Assembly (NCBI GenBank): GCA_017992475.1
Contig: JAGOOO010000013.1
Coordinates: forward strand, 1 to 39,479
From: Caldisericia bacterium
GTDB taxonomy: Bacteria; Caldisericota; Caldisericia; JAAYUI01
Direction: 5' to 3'
Length of the DNA stretch: 39,479 nucleotides
Notes under the pieces: generated by a model
Databases searched by the model: none
Told to the model about the DNA's origin: nothing
The model's input: the letters and a program-made list of their open reading frames with translations, nothing else
Translations under genes and position numbers: made by a program
Shown: piece by piece, positions 25,345 to 34,034 of the stretch
How positions within the stretch are numbered: position 1 is the stretch's first letter
How the letters are laid out: every line of letters starts with the position of its first letter

Positions 25345-25372
25345 TTGACAAACCATGGGCATACTGTTTAAC
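25345..25372 (+). promoter_or_regulatory. Promoter of the mgtE leader transcript
   Basis: A perfect TTGACA (25345-25350) with TTTAAC (25367-25372) at a 16-nt spacing, and an alternative one base further. The predicted start near 25379 gives about 26 nt before the leader-peptide ATG. The stretch 25245-25344 before it holds no ORF or hairpin that I can support. Confidence 0.6.
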
Positions 25373-25404
25373 TACATAAAAAGCAAAAAAAGAAGGAGGT
25401 CCTC

Positions 25405-25476
25405 ATGGAAGCTATAGAATCTGATAGCCCTAGCCCTTACCCTAGTTGTACAAACAGCGCCATGAGGCCGGCCTAA
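25405..25476 (+). CDS. Leader peptide of mgtE, acidic and proline-alternating
   Basis: A 23-codon ORF with an ideal ribosome site (AAGGAGGT, 4 nt before the ATG). It begins MEAIESDSPSPYPSC and ends NSAMRPA. Three acidic residues (E2, E5, D7) are followed by prolines at 9, 11 and 13. Salmonella MgtL, the leader of the magnesium transporter gene mgtA, also has acidic residues and alternating prolines near the start, and these destabilise translating ribosomes when magnesium is low. There is no sequence homology beyond this composition. The ORF lies 51 nt before mgtE, and its last codons form one arm of an alternative hairpin. Confidence 0.75.
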   Translation: MEAIESDSPSPYPSCTNSAMRPA

Positions 25477-25525
25477 CCCCTTCTTAAGCTTGCCTCATGC
25501 CATCAAATCACTTTTAGAGGCAAGC
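25461..25525 (+). promoter_or_regulatory. Two-state attenuator controlling the mgtE ribosome site
   Basis: Three segments compete. A is CATGAGGC (25461-25468, inside the leader ORF). B is GCTTGCCTCATG (25488-25499). C is GAGGCAAGC (25517-25525, containing the mgtE Shine-Dalgarno GAGG). A pairs with the end of B over 8 bp without mismatch; B pairs with C over 9 bp without mismatch. The two helices share GCCTC and exclude each other. A ribosome at the leader stop covers A and frees B to mask C. A ribosome that stops or falls off at the prolines leaves A free to take B and expose C. Confidence 0.7.
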
Positions 25526-25527
25526 GC

Positions 25528-26904
25528 ATGAAAAACGAAATCAGGGAACAACTCCTGTCACTACTTGAAGAGGGCAAACTCAAGGCAATTGAAGAATATT
25601 GCGCAGAGTTTTCCTCATCTGACATTGCAGAGGCTATTGCAGAACTCGATCCAGAAACAATGGTCAGAATTCTCCGTGGCATTGAGATACACCAGTCCGG
25701 GGAAGTCATGGGCTATCTTGATCTTGACACACAAGTAGAGTTGGCCGAAAAACTGAAAAAAGAGGACCTCGCTTCGCTCATTTCTCACATGCTTTCCGAT
25801 GAGGGCGCAGACCTCATCAATGAATTGCCCGAACCCCTCTCGAACAGCCTAATGCCATTGCTTGCAAAAGCAAAAAGAGAACAGCTCAAATCGCTAGCCG
25901 AACAGGAAGAGGGAACTTGCGGCGCCCTTATGAGTGCTGATTACGTCACGGTTGGGCCCAACATGACAATAGCCCAGGCGACAGAAAAAGTCAGACTCGA
26001 TGGACCACACAAAGAAACGATCTATTATATTTATGTGGTTGATGGCACAAACAGGCTCTTGGGCATGATCTCTCTCAGAAACCTCATTGTAAATGATCCG
26101 CGCAAAAAAGTGGCCGATGTCATGTTTGAGGACCTTGAGATGGTAAAAACAACCGATCCTCAGGAAAAAGCTGCAGAGATAATACAAAAATATGACCTTA
26201 TTGCCATTCCCGTAATAAACGACAGAGATCAGCTCGTTGGCGTGATAACGCATGACGACGCTGCAGATGTCATAACCGAGGAGCAAACAGAAGACATCCT
26301 TGGAATGGGAAAAATCGTTCCAACGGCAGGGGAAATGGCATACCTCAAATCATCTCCGTTCCAGAACTTCCTCAAAAGGATACCGTGGGTGGCCTCGTTG
26401 GCCGCATTGGGCTTGATAAGTGGAACCATCCTCCACACCTTCCAGGACTCCCTTTCCAAACTGATCATACTTGCCCTGTACATGCCAATGCTCGCCGATA
26501 CCGGTGGTAACTGCGGCACCCAATCTTCAACGGTCATCATAAGGGCACTCGCACTCAAAGAGATAACGCCAAAGCATTTCTTCAGGATAATAGGCAAGGA
26601 ATTTGCCACAGGAATCATGATGAGTGTTCTTTTGGGACTGCTCGCCTTCCTCAAAGTGATTCTGCTTTCCAGCGGGGAGGTACTACCAGCAGGGTTTACA
26701 CTGATAAATGTCGGCATAATGATTTCTCTTGCCCTCTCAATCCAGGTTGTAACATCAACTGTCGTCGGTGCCACATTGCCGCTTGTTGTGTCTGCGATCA
26801 AGCTTGATCCTGCACTCATTGCCAGCCCTGCATTGACAACAATCGTTGACATGAGCGGACTTTTGATCTACTTCTCGCTGGCCAAGCTACTGCTTGGGCT
26901 ATAG
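25528..26904 (+). CDS. mgtE: Magnesium transporter MgtE
   Basis: A 458-residue magnesium channel/transporter of the inner membrane. It has an N-terminal helical superfamily domain (about 1-125) and a CBS pair (about 130-255) that senses cytosolic magnesium. Five transmembrane helices (about 285-458) follow, with the pore motif GGNCGTQ at 326-332 and the pore aspartate in TTIVDMSG (D440). The ATG follows AGAGG by 7 nt. That Shine-Dalgarno is part of the B:C hairpin described upstream, so translation is probably gated by leader-peptide translation. No M-box aptamer is seen. Confidence 0.97.
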   Translation: MKNEIREQLLSLLEEGKLKAIEEYCAEFSSSDIAEAIAELDPETMVRILRGIEIHQSGEVMGYLDLDTQVELAEKLKKEDLASLISHMLSDEGADLINELPEPLSNSLMPLLAKAKREQLKSLAEQEEGTCGALMSADYVTVGPNMTIAQATEKVRLDGPHKETIYYIYVVDGTNRLLGMISLRNLIVNDPRKKVADVMFEDLEMVKTTDPQEKAAEIIQKYDLIAIPVINDRDQLVGVITHDDAADVITEEQTEDILGMGKIVPTAGEMAYLKSSPFQNFLKRIPWVASLAALGLISGTILHTFQDSLSKLIILALYMPMLADTGGNCGTQSSTVIIRALALKEITPKHFFRIIGKEFATGIMMSVLLGLLAFLKVILLSSGEVLPAGFTLINVGIMISLALSIQVVTSTVVGATLPLVVSAIKLDPALIASPALTTIVDMSGLLIYFSLAKLLLGL

Positions 26905-26940
26905 CATTTGGATGGACTATGGAATAAAATTCCACCCAAG

Positions 26941-28080
26941 GTGAGAAACAGAGAAAACAAGCTGATAATTGCACTAATTTGCGTAGTCATAGCCCTGTCA
27001 TCTGTGAGTGCCCGGATCGCAAGAGGCGAGCCATCCTTTGCAAAGCTCTGGGAGATAAGAAGGACAATCCCCCTCGTAGCAAAAGACGGTGTCATCGTCG
27101 CAGGCTGGCCAAACATGGAAAACCAGACCCTTTTTGCATGCTTTGATTCCAAGACTGGCAACCAGTTGTGGAAAGAAGGCAAGAGGGAACCCATTAACTG
27201 GGACGCCATAAGGGCCGACAATTTCCAGCTTGAAGGTGACAGGCTTTTTGTTCTCCAGCGCGAAGGTGACAAGTACTCATTCAATTGTTTCAACAAAAAT
27301 GATGGCAAGCAAATATGGTCACTTGGAATGCTTGATGATATCAACCCGGAAAAAATGCCATTCGTGGATGGGAATAATTTTTACTTGATCCAGCACGGCA
27401 TCATCCAGTGTTTTGATTCAGAAAATGGACAACTGATCTGGAAGGCAGGCACAGGATCCGGGCCATTGAAGCGACTGGCCGGGACATACAAAGATCTCCA
27501 GTTCTGGACAGGGAGCCATATTATGTGTCTAGACCTGAAAACAAAGTCACAATTGTGGGCAACACCCCAGAACGACTGCCCGCTTGCCCCAAAAAATCTT
27601 GATGGCATGACGGGAAATACCCCCTGCTTTGTTGGAGACTATACATTTTTCCTTGGCCATGATTGCGATGTTGCAGGAGGATTGTCCATATTCTGCAGAA
27701 ACATCTTCACCGGAAAAACAAAGGCAAAACTTGACAGGCCATTTGGAATGGCGGCCACAAAAGAATTTTTCATATCAATTGTATCAACTGGGCAGGGCAA
27801 TTTCAGCATGTATGCGTTTGATCCAGAGTCGGGGACCAAGGTTTGGGAAACAAGGTTAGAGAGAACGGCCAGGGAATTTATGTTCTCCCTTGGGGACAAA
27901 TTTGTCCGGACAAAATTTGGAGAAAACCAGACAACACTTGCTATTCTGTGTGATGCAAAAACAGGCAGGGAGCTTTCAACAACCAACCTCGGAGAGGGTG
28001 TTACAAACATCATTCAGGATGGTGAGCTCCTCTTTGTTGAATCCAAAAACAAAACGACCTGCTACAAAATTTCTGGGTGA
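26941..28080 (+). CDS. Exported PQQ-type beta-propeller protein
   Basis: A protein of about 379 residues with an N-terminal hydrophobic signal (LIIALICVVIALSSVSA) and repeated PQQ-like blade motifs: FACFDSKTGNQLWKE, FNCFNKNDGKQIWSL, IQCFDSENGQLIWKA, IMCLDLKTKSQLWAT and MYAFDPESGTKVWET. This fold is used by BamB and quinoprotein-like proteins; the catalytic residues of PQQ dehydrogenases are not apparent, so a binding role is more likely. The start is uncertain: GTG at 26941 gives a normal signal peptide, while the TTG at 26908 would add 11 residues. Neither has a good ribosome site. It may be co-transcribed with mgtE, 36 nt upstream. Confidence 0.85.
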   Translation: MRNRENKLIIALICVVIALSSVSARIARGEPSFAKLWEIRRTIPLVAKDGVIVAGWPNMENQTLFACFDSKTGNQLWKEGKREPINWDAIRADNFQLEGDRLFVLQREGDKYSFNCFNKNDGKQIWSLGMLDDINPEKMPFVDGNNFYLIQHGIIQCFDSENGQLIWKAGTGSGPLKRLAGTYKDLQFWTGSHIMCLDLKTKSQLWATPQNDCPLAPKNLDGMTGNTPCFVGDYTFFLGHDCDVAGGLSIFCRNIFTGKTKAKLDRPFGMAATKEFFISIVSTGQGNFSMYAFDPESGTKVWETRLERTAREFMFSLGDKFVRTKFGENQTTLAILCDAKTGRELSTTNLGEGVTNIIQDGELLFVESKNKTTCYKISG

Positions 28081-28130
28081 CAAAACAGCGCATGTGTTAT
28101 TCTCAAAAAAATACAAAGGAGAGACAGGAA

Positions 28131-28685
28131 ATGGACAAAGCTGTATTTGGAAGAATAATCAGGCTTGACGAGGAGCTGAGAAAAGCGGGCATCGAAAAGA
28201 AGACGGTCGACAAGATAATGGAGGGTGGGGACAAAATACTAAAAACCTCCAAACCGGCCGACAAAGCGGCTTGGCTCAAAATCGCAATGGACAGGATGGA
28301 TTCGCTCCTGCCAGAAGAAACCAGAACAAAGGTCAGGGAAGAATGTGCATGTTGCACAACTGGAAGCAGGCTCAAGCTCATGAAAAAACTTTCGGAGGAA
28401 AACAAAGACCTGGACAGTTTTTTCAAAGCAGTCGACAATTCGCACGTTTTTGGCAAGAAGGTTGAAAAAAAGGGCAACAAGGTCTATGTGAATTTTGGCG
28501 GCAGCAAATGCGTTTGCACGCCAAAGGTGTCAAACGAGATATTCTCCACGACTTACTGCCAGTGCTGCAAGGGACACGTCAAGAAACTGCTTGAGTCCGC
28601 TTTGAAGCGCGAACTGAAGGCAGACATTGTCCAGACGGCCTGCTCTGGCGGAAAAACATGCAGCTTTGTTGTATATCTAGATTAA
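28131..28685 (+). CDS. Cysteine-rich protein of unknown function
   Basis: A 184-residue soluble protein. The N-terminal two thirds are helical and basic. Clustered cysteines follow: ECACCTTGSR, GGSKCVCTPKV, YCQCCKGHVKKLLE and ACSGGKTC. The number and spacing suggest metal or iron-sulfur binding. A final helix-strand resembles the closing part of ATC-hydrolase/DUF6144-like proteins, which I cannot confirm. The ATG at 28131 was chosen for the AAAGGAGAGACAGGAA context. A bidirectional terminator follows directly. Confidence 0.75.
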   Translation: MDKAVFGRIIRLDEELRKAGIEKKTVDKIMEGGDKILKTSKPADKAAWLKIAMDRMDSLLPEETRTKVREECACCTTGSRLKLMKKLSEENKDLDSFFKAVDNSHVFGKKVEKKGNKVYVNFGGSKCVCTPKVSNEIFSTTYCQCCKGHVKKLLESALKRELKADIVQTACSGGKTCSFVVYLD

Positions 28686-28701
28686 ATAATCCCATAAAAA
28701 C

Positions 28702-28736
28702 AAAAATCCTCAAACCTAGTGGGTTTGAGGATTTTT
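28702..28736. terminator. Bidirectional intrinsic terminator
   Basis: A 15-bp perfect stem (28702-28716 with 28722-28736) and a 5-nt loop. A5 on one side and T5 on the other allow it to terminate both the plus-strand Cys-rich gene and the minus-strand clpC, which end on either side. Confidence 0.92.
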
Positions 28737-28749
28737 AAATTTGAGTTGT

Positions 28750-31170
28750 TTATGACTTGGAAAGTGTAAGGCCGTTGCCGTTCTGGTCTATCTTTATCGT
28801 GTCACCGCTTGAAAATTCGCCAGCAAGGGTTTTCTCTGCAATCGGGTCCTCAATCAGGTTTTGTATCGCCCTGACAAGTGGCCTTGCGCCAAGCTTCTGG
28901 TCATAGGATTTTTCGACCAGCGCCTTGATGGCATTGTCAGTCAGATCTACTTTCAATCCCTCGTCAGTGAGTGTTTCCGATAGCTTATTTATCAGCAGAC
29001 GGGCAACTTGGCAAAGTTCCTCTTTGGTTAGCGGCTTGAATCTTATAATTCCGTCAATCCTGCCCAAAAATTCCGGGCGGAAGACCTTCTTGATCTCAGA
29101 GTCAAGCCTGTCGCCCTCTTTCTCATCGTCTCTGTCTTCAGTATCTGCGCCAGCAAAACCAAGAGATTTTGTGTTTTTCCACTGCGAACCGATATTTGAG
29201 GTCATGATGACGATTGAATGCCTGAAATCCACAAGCCTGCCCTGGCTATCCGTGAGTCTGCCATCATCCATGATCTGCAAAAGAATGTTAAACACGTCAG
29301 GATGGGCTTTTTCTATCTCATCGAAGAGCACGACGGAGAAGGGTTTTCTCCTGATTTTTTCTGTGAGTTGACCGCCCTCTTCAAATCCCACGTATCCTGG
29401 AGGTGCGCCAACAAGCCTGCTCACAGCGTGCTTCTCCATATACTCGCTCATGTCTATCCTGAGCAGGGCCTTTTCAGAGCCAAAAAGATGGTTTGCCAAT
29501 ACTCTGGCAAGCTCGGTTTTGCCAACACCACTTGGGCCAACAAACACAAAGGAGCCTATTGGTCTGTTTCTTCCGGCAAGACCAACCCTTGCCCTTCTGA
29601 GTGCCTTTGATACTGCAACAACAGCCTCGTCCTGGCCAATGATCCTCTCATGAAGAACTTTTTCCAGGGTGAGCAGTCTTTCCCTTTCCTGCTGAAGGAG
29701 TCTCGTTGTTGGTATTCCGGTCCACTGGCTGACAACATCGGCAATGTCTTCTGCTGTGACAACAAGGCTCAGCTTGTCGACATCTTTCTGCCATTCCTCG
29801 CGCTTGATGCGGAGCTGGTCTTCTATCTCCCTCTCTTTATCGCGAAGCTGGGCCGCCTTCTCAAATTCCTGGGACTCGGCAGCCGACTGCTTTTCTTTCC
29901 TGAGGCTGCGCTTTGTGGTTTCCATTTCTCTGATGCTTTCAGGCAGGTTCATCACTGACAGCCTGACTTTTGCGCACGCTTCATCTATCAGGTCGATTGC
30001 CTTGTCTGGAAGGAACCTTCCCTGGATGTACTGGGCAGAGAGCTTGGAAGCAGCTTCCAATGCGGTTTGCTGAATGGTTACCTTGTGGTAGTTTTCATAC
30101 CTTGGTGCAAGCCCGATGAGGATTTTCACGGTCTCTTCAACAGTCGGTTCTTCGACTTGTACCATCTGGAACCTTCTTTCGAGGGCTGCGTCTTTTTCTA
30201 TGGATTTTCGGTATTCATTCATTGTCGTGGCTCCAATGCACTGGAGCTCACCTCTTGCAAGCGCTGGTTTCAGAATATTTGATGCGTCGATTGCGCCCTC
30301 TGCGGCGCCTGCACCAACGATTGTGTGTATCTCGTCTATGAAGAGGATTATTTTGCCCTGGGAGTGGTCAATTTCATCAAGTATCCCTTTCAGCCTCTCC
30401 TCAAACTCGCCCCTATATTTTGTTCCGGCAATGACGGCGGCAAGATCAAGCGCCAAAACCCTTTTGTCTCTCAATGTCTCTGGGACTTCACCATCAACAA
30501 TGCGCTGGGCAAGTCCTTCTACTATGGCAGTCTTTCCGACACCAGGATCGCCGACAAGCACAGGATTGTTCTTTGTTCTGCGCGAGAGGATCTGCGTGAT
30601 TCTCTGTATTTCAACCATTCTGCCAACTGTCGGGTCAAGTTTGCCCCTTCTGGCAAGTGCGGTCAAATCCCTTGAAAATTGCTCCACAAGAGATTTCTTT
30701 CCTTTTTTGTCATGGCCATGCTCTTCTACAGACTCATCAACCGCAGACCTGAAACGGTCCAGGTCAATGTCCATATCGCGAAGGATCCTGGCAGCAAGCC
30801 CTTCGGCTTCTGAAAGAATGCCTATGAGAAGGTGTTCTGGTGTGAGTTTTGTGCTGCTTTGCGCCTTCATTTCCTTCTCTGCAAGATCAAGCGCTCTCTT
30901 TGCCCTTTCAGAAAGCACTATGTGGCTTTTTTGGACAGGGCCAATGGCCGAATTCCTGACACCTCTTACCAATGACACTATGCGATCGCGAAGCCCCTGA
31001 AAGTCAATTTCAAGCTCCCTTAGAGTCTGCATTGCAAAACTTGTGTTTTCGCGGATCAGGCCAAGAAGAAGGTGTTCTGTGCCAAGATAATCATTTCCGA
31101 GCTCATACGCTTCGTCCTGTGCCAGATAAAATATCCGCTGCGTTTTTTCATCCAAATTACTCCAGTTCAT
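28750..31170 (-). CDS. clpC: ATP-dependent Clp protease ATPase subunit ClpC
   Basis: An 806-residue AAA+ unfoldase that feeds substrates to ClpP. It has two N-terminal Clp_N repeats (1-~145), D1 with Walker A GDPGVGKT (207-214) and Walker B IILFIDE (274-280), and a UVR-type M-domain ([17 protein letters not shown], ~435-450). D2 has GPSGVGKT (545-552). The ClpP-docking loop is LGF (670-672). The M-domain makes it ClpC rather than ClpA or ClpB. The ctsR-mcsA-mcsB genes that accompany clpC in Bacillus are absent. It is monocistronic, with a promoter that leaves almost no leader. Confidence 0.97.
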   Translation of the reverse strand: MNWSNLDEKTQRIFYLAQDEAYELGNDYLGTEHLLLGLIRENTSFAMQTLRELEIDFQGLRDRIVSLVRGVRNSAIGPVQKSHIVLSERAKRALDLAEKEMKAQSSTKLTPEHLLIGILSEAEGLAARILRDMDIDLDRFRSAVDESVEEHGHDKKGKKSLVEQFSRDLTALARRGKLDPTVGRMVEIQRITQILSRRTKNNPVLVGDPGVGKTAIVEGLAQRIVDGEVPETLRDKRVLALDLAAVIAGTKYRGEFEERLKGILDEIDHSQGKIILFIDEIHTIVGAGAAEGAIDASNILKPALARGELQCIGATTMNEYRKSIEKDAALERRFQMVQVEEPTVEETVKILIGLAPRYENYHKVTIQQTALEAASKLSAQYIQGRFLPDKAIDLIDEACAKVRLSVMNLPESIREMETTKRSLRKEKQSAAESQEFEKAAQLRDKEREIEDQLRIKREEWQKDVDKLSLVVTAEDIADVVSQWTGIPTTRLLQQERERLLTLEKVLHERIIGQDEAVVAVSKALRRARVGLAGRNRPIGSFVFVGPSGVGKTELARVLANHLFGSEKALLRIDMSEYMEKHAVSRLVGAPPGYVGFEEGGQLTEKIRRKPFSVVLFDEIEKAHPDVFNILLQIMDDGRLTDSQGRLVDFRHSIVIMTSNIGSQWKNTKSLGFAGADTEDRDDEKEGDRLDSEIKKVFRPEFLGRIDGIIRFKPLTKEELCQVARLLINKLSETLTDEGLKVDLTDNAIKALVEKSYDQKLGARPLVRAIQNLIEDPIAEKTLAGEFSSGDTIKIDQNGNGLTLSKS

Positions 31171-31177
31171 GATTTAC

Positions 31178-31206
31178 ATGGTAGCAAGCGGAAAATAATT
31201 TATCAA
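31178..31206 (-). promoter_or_regulatory. Promoter of clpC, probably leaderless
   Basis: On the minus strand, TTGATA (31206-31201), a 17-nt spacer and TACCAT (31183-31178) with an extended TGC before it. Seven nt separate the -10 from the clpC ATG, with no Shine-Dalgarno. Confidence 0.55.
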
Positions 31207-31236
31207 CAAAATTTTTGTCAATATCTGGTTTGCCAA

Positions 31237-31264
31237 TAGACAACCACTTTCAAATGGCTATAAT
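31237..31264 (+). promoter_or_regulatory. Promoter of the FecR/Ig cluster, probably leaderless
   Basis: TAGACA (31237-31242), a 16-nt spacer and a perfect TATAAT (31259-31264). The start codon is 8 nt after the -10, so the transcript should begin at or next to the ATG. Confidence 0.7.
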
Positions 31265-31272
31265 ACCAGCGA

Positions 31273-33192
31273 ATGACAAAAGACATCGAATTTGAGGGAA
31301 ACCAGAAAAAACGGCTTTTGACTTATATTTGGATTGCTTTCGTTTTGATAGTTATATTTGGTTTTATTTTATTTTTGGCACCAAGTTCCGGCCAAATAAA
31401 AAGCTACATTTTCAGAACCAATGGGGAGGTCACTGTATACAACCCCACAAGTGAATCCTGGGAAGGTGCGAAACAGGGCGATGAGCTTTCAACCAACTTT
31501 AAGATCAAGACTGCTTCAAGCTCGTGGGCAGAGGTAAGGTTGGATGACGGTTCACTGCTAAGAATCGGGGAAAACACAGAGCTGGAGATTGTCTCACTCT
31601 ACATCAATCCCATGATGGGTATCCGTTCAGCAAGGTGGTTGATGAAGGGTTACGGAAGTGTCTATGTCAACACTGGCGAAACAGGCTCAATATACGACAT
31701 AATCACTTCTGGCTTTGTGGCCTCGGCAACAAGAGGGACGATGAAGGTCGATGGCGACGGGAGGGGCAACTTCCTGGTCAAAGTGCCAAATTCAAACAGC
31801 AATGCAACAGTGACAATAGGTAACATGATCACAAGAGTACCGTCACTTGAACAGGCAAGGATTGATTCCTCCAACAAGCTCAAAATGGAAAAGTCCCTGG
31901 TGGATGAGTCTGATACATGGAACGCCCAAATGGACGCACCGGACCTGAAACTGTTTTACGAGAAAACAACATTTGAAGAAAAAGAGGCCATCCTCGGAAA
32001 AACAAACCCTCTAAACAAAATCCTTCTGGATGGCCAGGAAGTGGCCAAGTCTTCCAGTGATGGCACCTTTGAAATAGAAATCAAGCTCCCCATCGGCAAG
32101 ATAAAATACACCATTAGGTCAATTGATCCGGCAGGAAGATATGTAGAGCAACAATTTGAGATCGAAAGGCTTGAGAAAAGCGACCATCAGCTAATAATCA
32201 CCAACCCACAAGAGGGGGCAACCATAACCGAAGACAAGGTTGCAATCAAAGGAATCGCTGAAGGTTCGGTGTCTTTGACCGCGAACGGAAAACCAATTCA
32301 GCTTTCCCAGGACAAATTCGAAATTGAATTTCAGCCTGTAGAAGGGCCAAACAAACTGAATTTTGTATCAAAAGACAAGAACGGGAAAGTGGTCACAAAA
32401 ACGCTCACATTTATAAAACACAAACCCATGCCGCAGGCCCAGCTTGCAATAACCAGCCCAGATGAGGGCACGCAAACAGAATCCGAAAGCATAATTGTCT
32501 CTGGCCATGCAGACACTGAATACGTTTCAGTAGGGTCAAGAATGGCACGCGTTGAGAAGGGCATTTTTTCAATAACTGTACCACTCGATTTTGGAAGAAA
32601 CTCAATCGTTGTAATGGCAAGGAGCGAGCAGAAAAAAACAGCCTCACAAACTGTTATTGTTTACAGGTCAAAACCCAACTCCACAAAACCTGAAATTGCC
32701 ATAAACAGCACTTCGCCCCTCACAAACAAAAGCAGTATCGTAATAATAGGGGCCTGCAAAAATGCAAAGATTGTCCAATTTCAAAATCAGACTGTTGAAC
32801 CAAGCGAGAATGGGAAATTCGAATTTATTGCCCCGCTCAATGAAGGTGAAAACACCCTGACGGTCTTTGCACAGTCCTTCGATGGCGGAACAGCCTCGGC
32901 CTCAATAAACATCACAAAAGATACAACCTTGCCTGACCTCTCGAAATTAAAAGCGACAAGGGTCATTGGTGAAACCAAAGTCGTCATAAGTGGAAGGCTG
33001 GAACACAATTGCACGCTCCTCGTCAACGGCCTGGCAATATCCCAGAAAGATATCTTTGCGGGGGCCGATTTTGATTCCATAATCCACGTTGCAACATCAA
33101 TCTCTGGAGACACCGTTGTGCTTGTCGGGAGAGACCCGGCTGGAAACGAAAGCAGACTGGAGCTAAAAATTGAGCAGAGCAGGGGCAGGTAG
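31273..33192 (+). CDS. Membrane-anchored FecR-domain protein with Ig-like repeats
   Basis: A 639-residue protein. It has one N-terminal membrane anchor (about 16-38) and a FecR-type domain (about 45-190) with FRTNGEVTVYNP, WAEVRLDDGSLLRIGENTELEI and GFVASATRGTMKVDG. Four or so Ig-like/glucodextranase-B-like beta modules then run to the end: ITNPQEGATITEDKVAIKGIAEG, ITSPDEGTQTESESIIVSGHADT, INSTSPLTNKSSIVIIGACKN and a last one with LVGRDPAGNES. FecR domains act as extracytoplasmic sensors or scaffold parts; no sigma factor gene is adjacent. It is the first gene of the plus-strand cluster that continues to 39120. Confidence 0.9.
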   Translation: MTKDIEFEGNQKKRLLTYIWIAFVLIVIFGFILFLAPSSGQIKSYIFRTNGEVTVYNPTSESWEGAKQGDELSTNFKIKTASSSWAEVRLDDGSLLRIGENTELEIVSLYINPMMGIRSARWLMKGYGSVYVNTGETGSIYDIITSGFVASATRGTMKVDGDGRGNFLVKVPNSNSNATVTIGNMITRVPSLEQARIDSSNKLKMEKSLVDESDTWNAQMDAPDLKLFYEKTTFEEKEAILGKTNPLNKILLDGQEVAKSSSDGTFEIEIKLPIGKIKYTIRSIDPAGRYVEQQFEIERLEKSDHQLIITNPQEGATITEDKVAIKGIAEGSVSLTANGKPIQLSQDKFEIEFQPVEGPNKLNFVSKDKNGKVVTKTLTFIKHKPMPQAQLAITSPDEGTQTESESIIVSGHADTEYVSVGSRMARVEKGIFSITVPLDFGRNSIVVMARSEQKKTASQTVIVYRSKPNSTKPEIAINSTSPLTNKSSIVIIGACKNAKIVQFQNQTVEPSENGKFEFIAPLNEGENTLTVFAQSFDGGTASASINITKDTTLPDLSKLKATRVIGETKVVISGRLEHNCTLLVNGLAISQKDIFAGADFDSIIHVATSISGDTVVLVGRDPAGNESRLELKIEQSRGR

Positions 33193-34006
33193 CCTTAGAA
33201 AAAGGCCTTTTCTTTCAGGCACGATAATCGCTTTCATAATTATTGCAATAGAGGCAATTCTTTTAAATGTTTTGCCAGGAATAATGGCAAGACTTATTCC
33301 AAATGACCTTCGCTGGACAGAGTTCCCAACAGCATTTATAACGCTTGTCAATGCCTCACTGGCCTTTTTCTTCTCATACCAGACTTTCAGCGCATTTGAC
33401 CTTCAGGATTACAAGAGAAAAATATGGAGATTTGTAATGCTCTCCATGGGCGCCTGGGTTATCGGCCACTTTCTGTCGATAATAATCAGATTCGGATTCA
33501 TGGTGGACATGACAAGGCCGCCAAATGTGGCTGACTACCTTGGATACTTGTGGATGTTGCCGCTTCTTTTGGTGGCACTTTCAAGGCAATATGGGCTGGT
33601 CAAAACAAACTCCCCACCAAACAAACTGATGAAGCTGGGGCTTGCTGTCGTGCTTCTTTTGTTTGCTGGGACAATCCTGCTGGTCTCACCATTTTTTTCG
33701 CCCAAATTCATAACATTGCCAGAAAGGCTTGTTTCTCTGTGGTATATAGGTTTCTCGTTTGCCATAATGGTTGTGGCTGTATCACTCCTGTCTGAAATTA
33801 GCTCCGGCCTTATATCTGTCCCTTGGAAATTCATCATCATGGCAGTGTTTTTCTTCTGCTTGTCCTTTGTACTCTTCTATTTCATAGGCACAAACAATCT
33901 GGACAGCGGGAGCCACCTTGTGAAAACCTTACAGGCAATACTCTCCCAGGCAGGAACAATTCTGATAGGAACAGCATCTTTTATCGAATCAAGATTGTTT
34001 GGATAG
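33170..34006 (+). CDS. Multi-pass membrane protein of unknown function
   Basis: A 278-residue protein with seven or eight hydrophobic segments from residue ~14 to the end, and no family that I recognise. The spacing of helices and the long first pair (FLSGTIIAFIIIAIEAILLN, FITLVNASLAFFFSY) hint at a 7TM sensor-like fold, but no output domain follows. The start is a TTG at 33170 with GGAG 7 nt upstream, overlapping the FecR gene by 23 bases. No ATG is available before residue ~39. It is likely co-transcribed with its neighbours. Confidence 0.78.
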   Translation: MSRAGAGSLRKRPFLSGTIIAFIIIAIEAILLNVLPGIMARLIPNDLRWTEFPTAFITLVNASLAFFFSYQTFSAFDLQDYKRKIWRFVMLSMGAWVIGHFLSIIIRFGFMVDMTRPPNVADYLGYLWMLPLLLVALSRQYGLVKTNSPPNKLMKLGLAVVLLLFAGTILLVSPFFSPKFITLPERLVSLWYIGFSFAIMVVAVSLLSEISSGLISVPWKFIIMAVFFFCLSFVLFYFIGTNNLDSGSHLVKTLQAILSQAGTILIGTASFIESRLFG

Positions 34007-34034
34007 CATTTTTATCACAGCAAGGGGGCATGTG

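Noticed and set aside
25379-25527. M-box (ykoK) or other magnesium riboswitch before mgtE
   Set aside because: The conserved M-box core is not present; the leader ORF and competing helices explain the region better.
30116-31000. 294-codon plus-strand ORF opposite clpC
   Set aside because: Antisense shadow of a well-conserved gene; low-complexity Ser-rich translation, no ribosome site or family resemblance.
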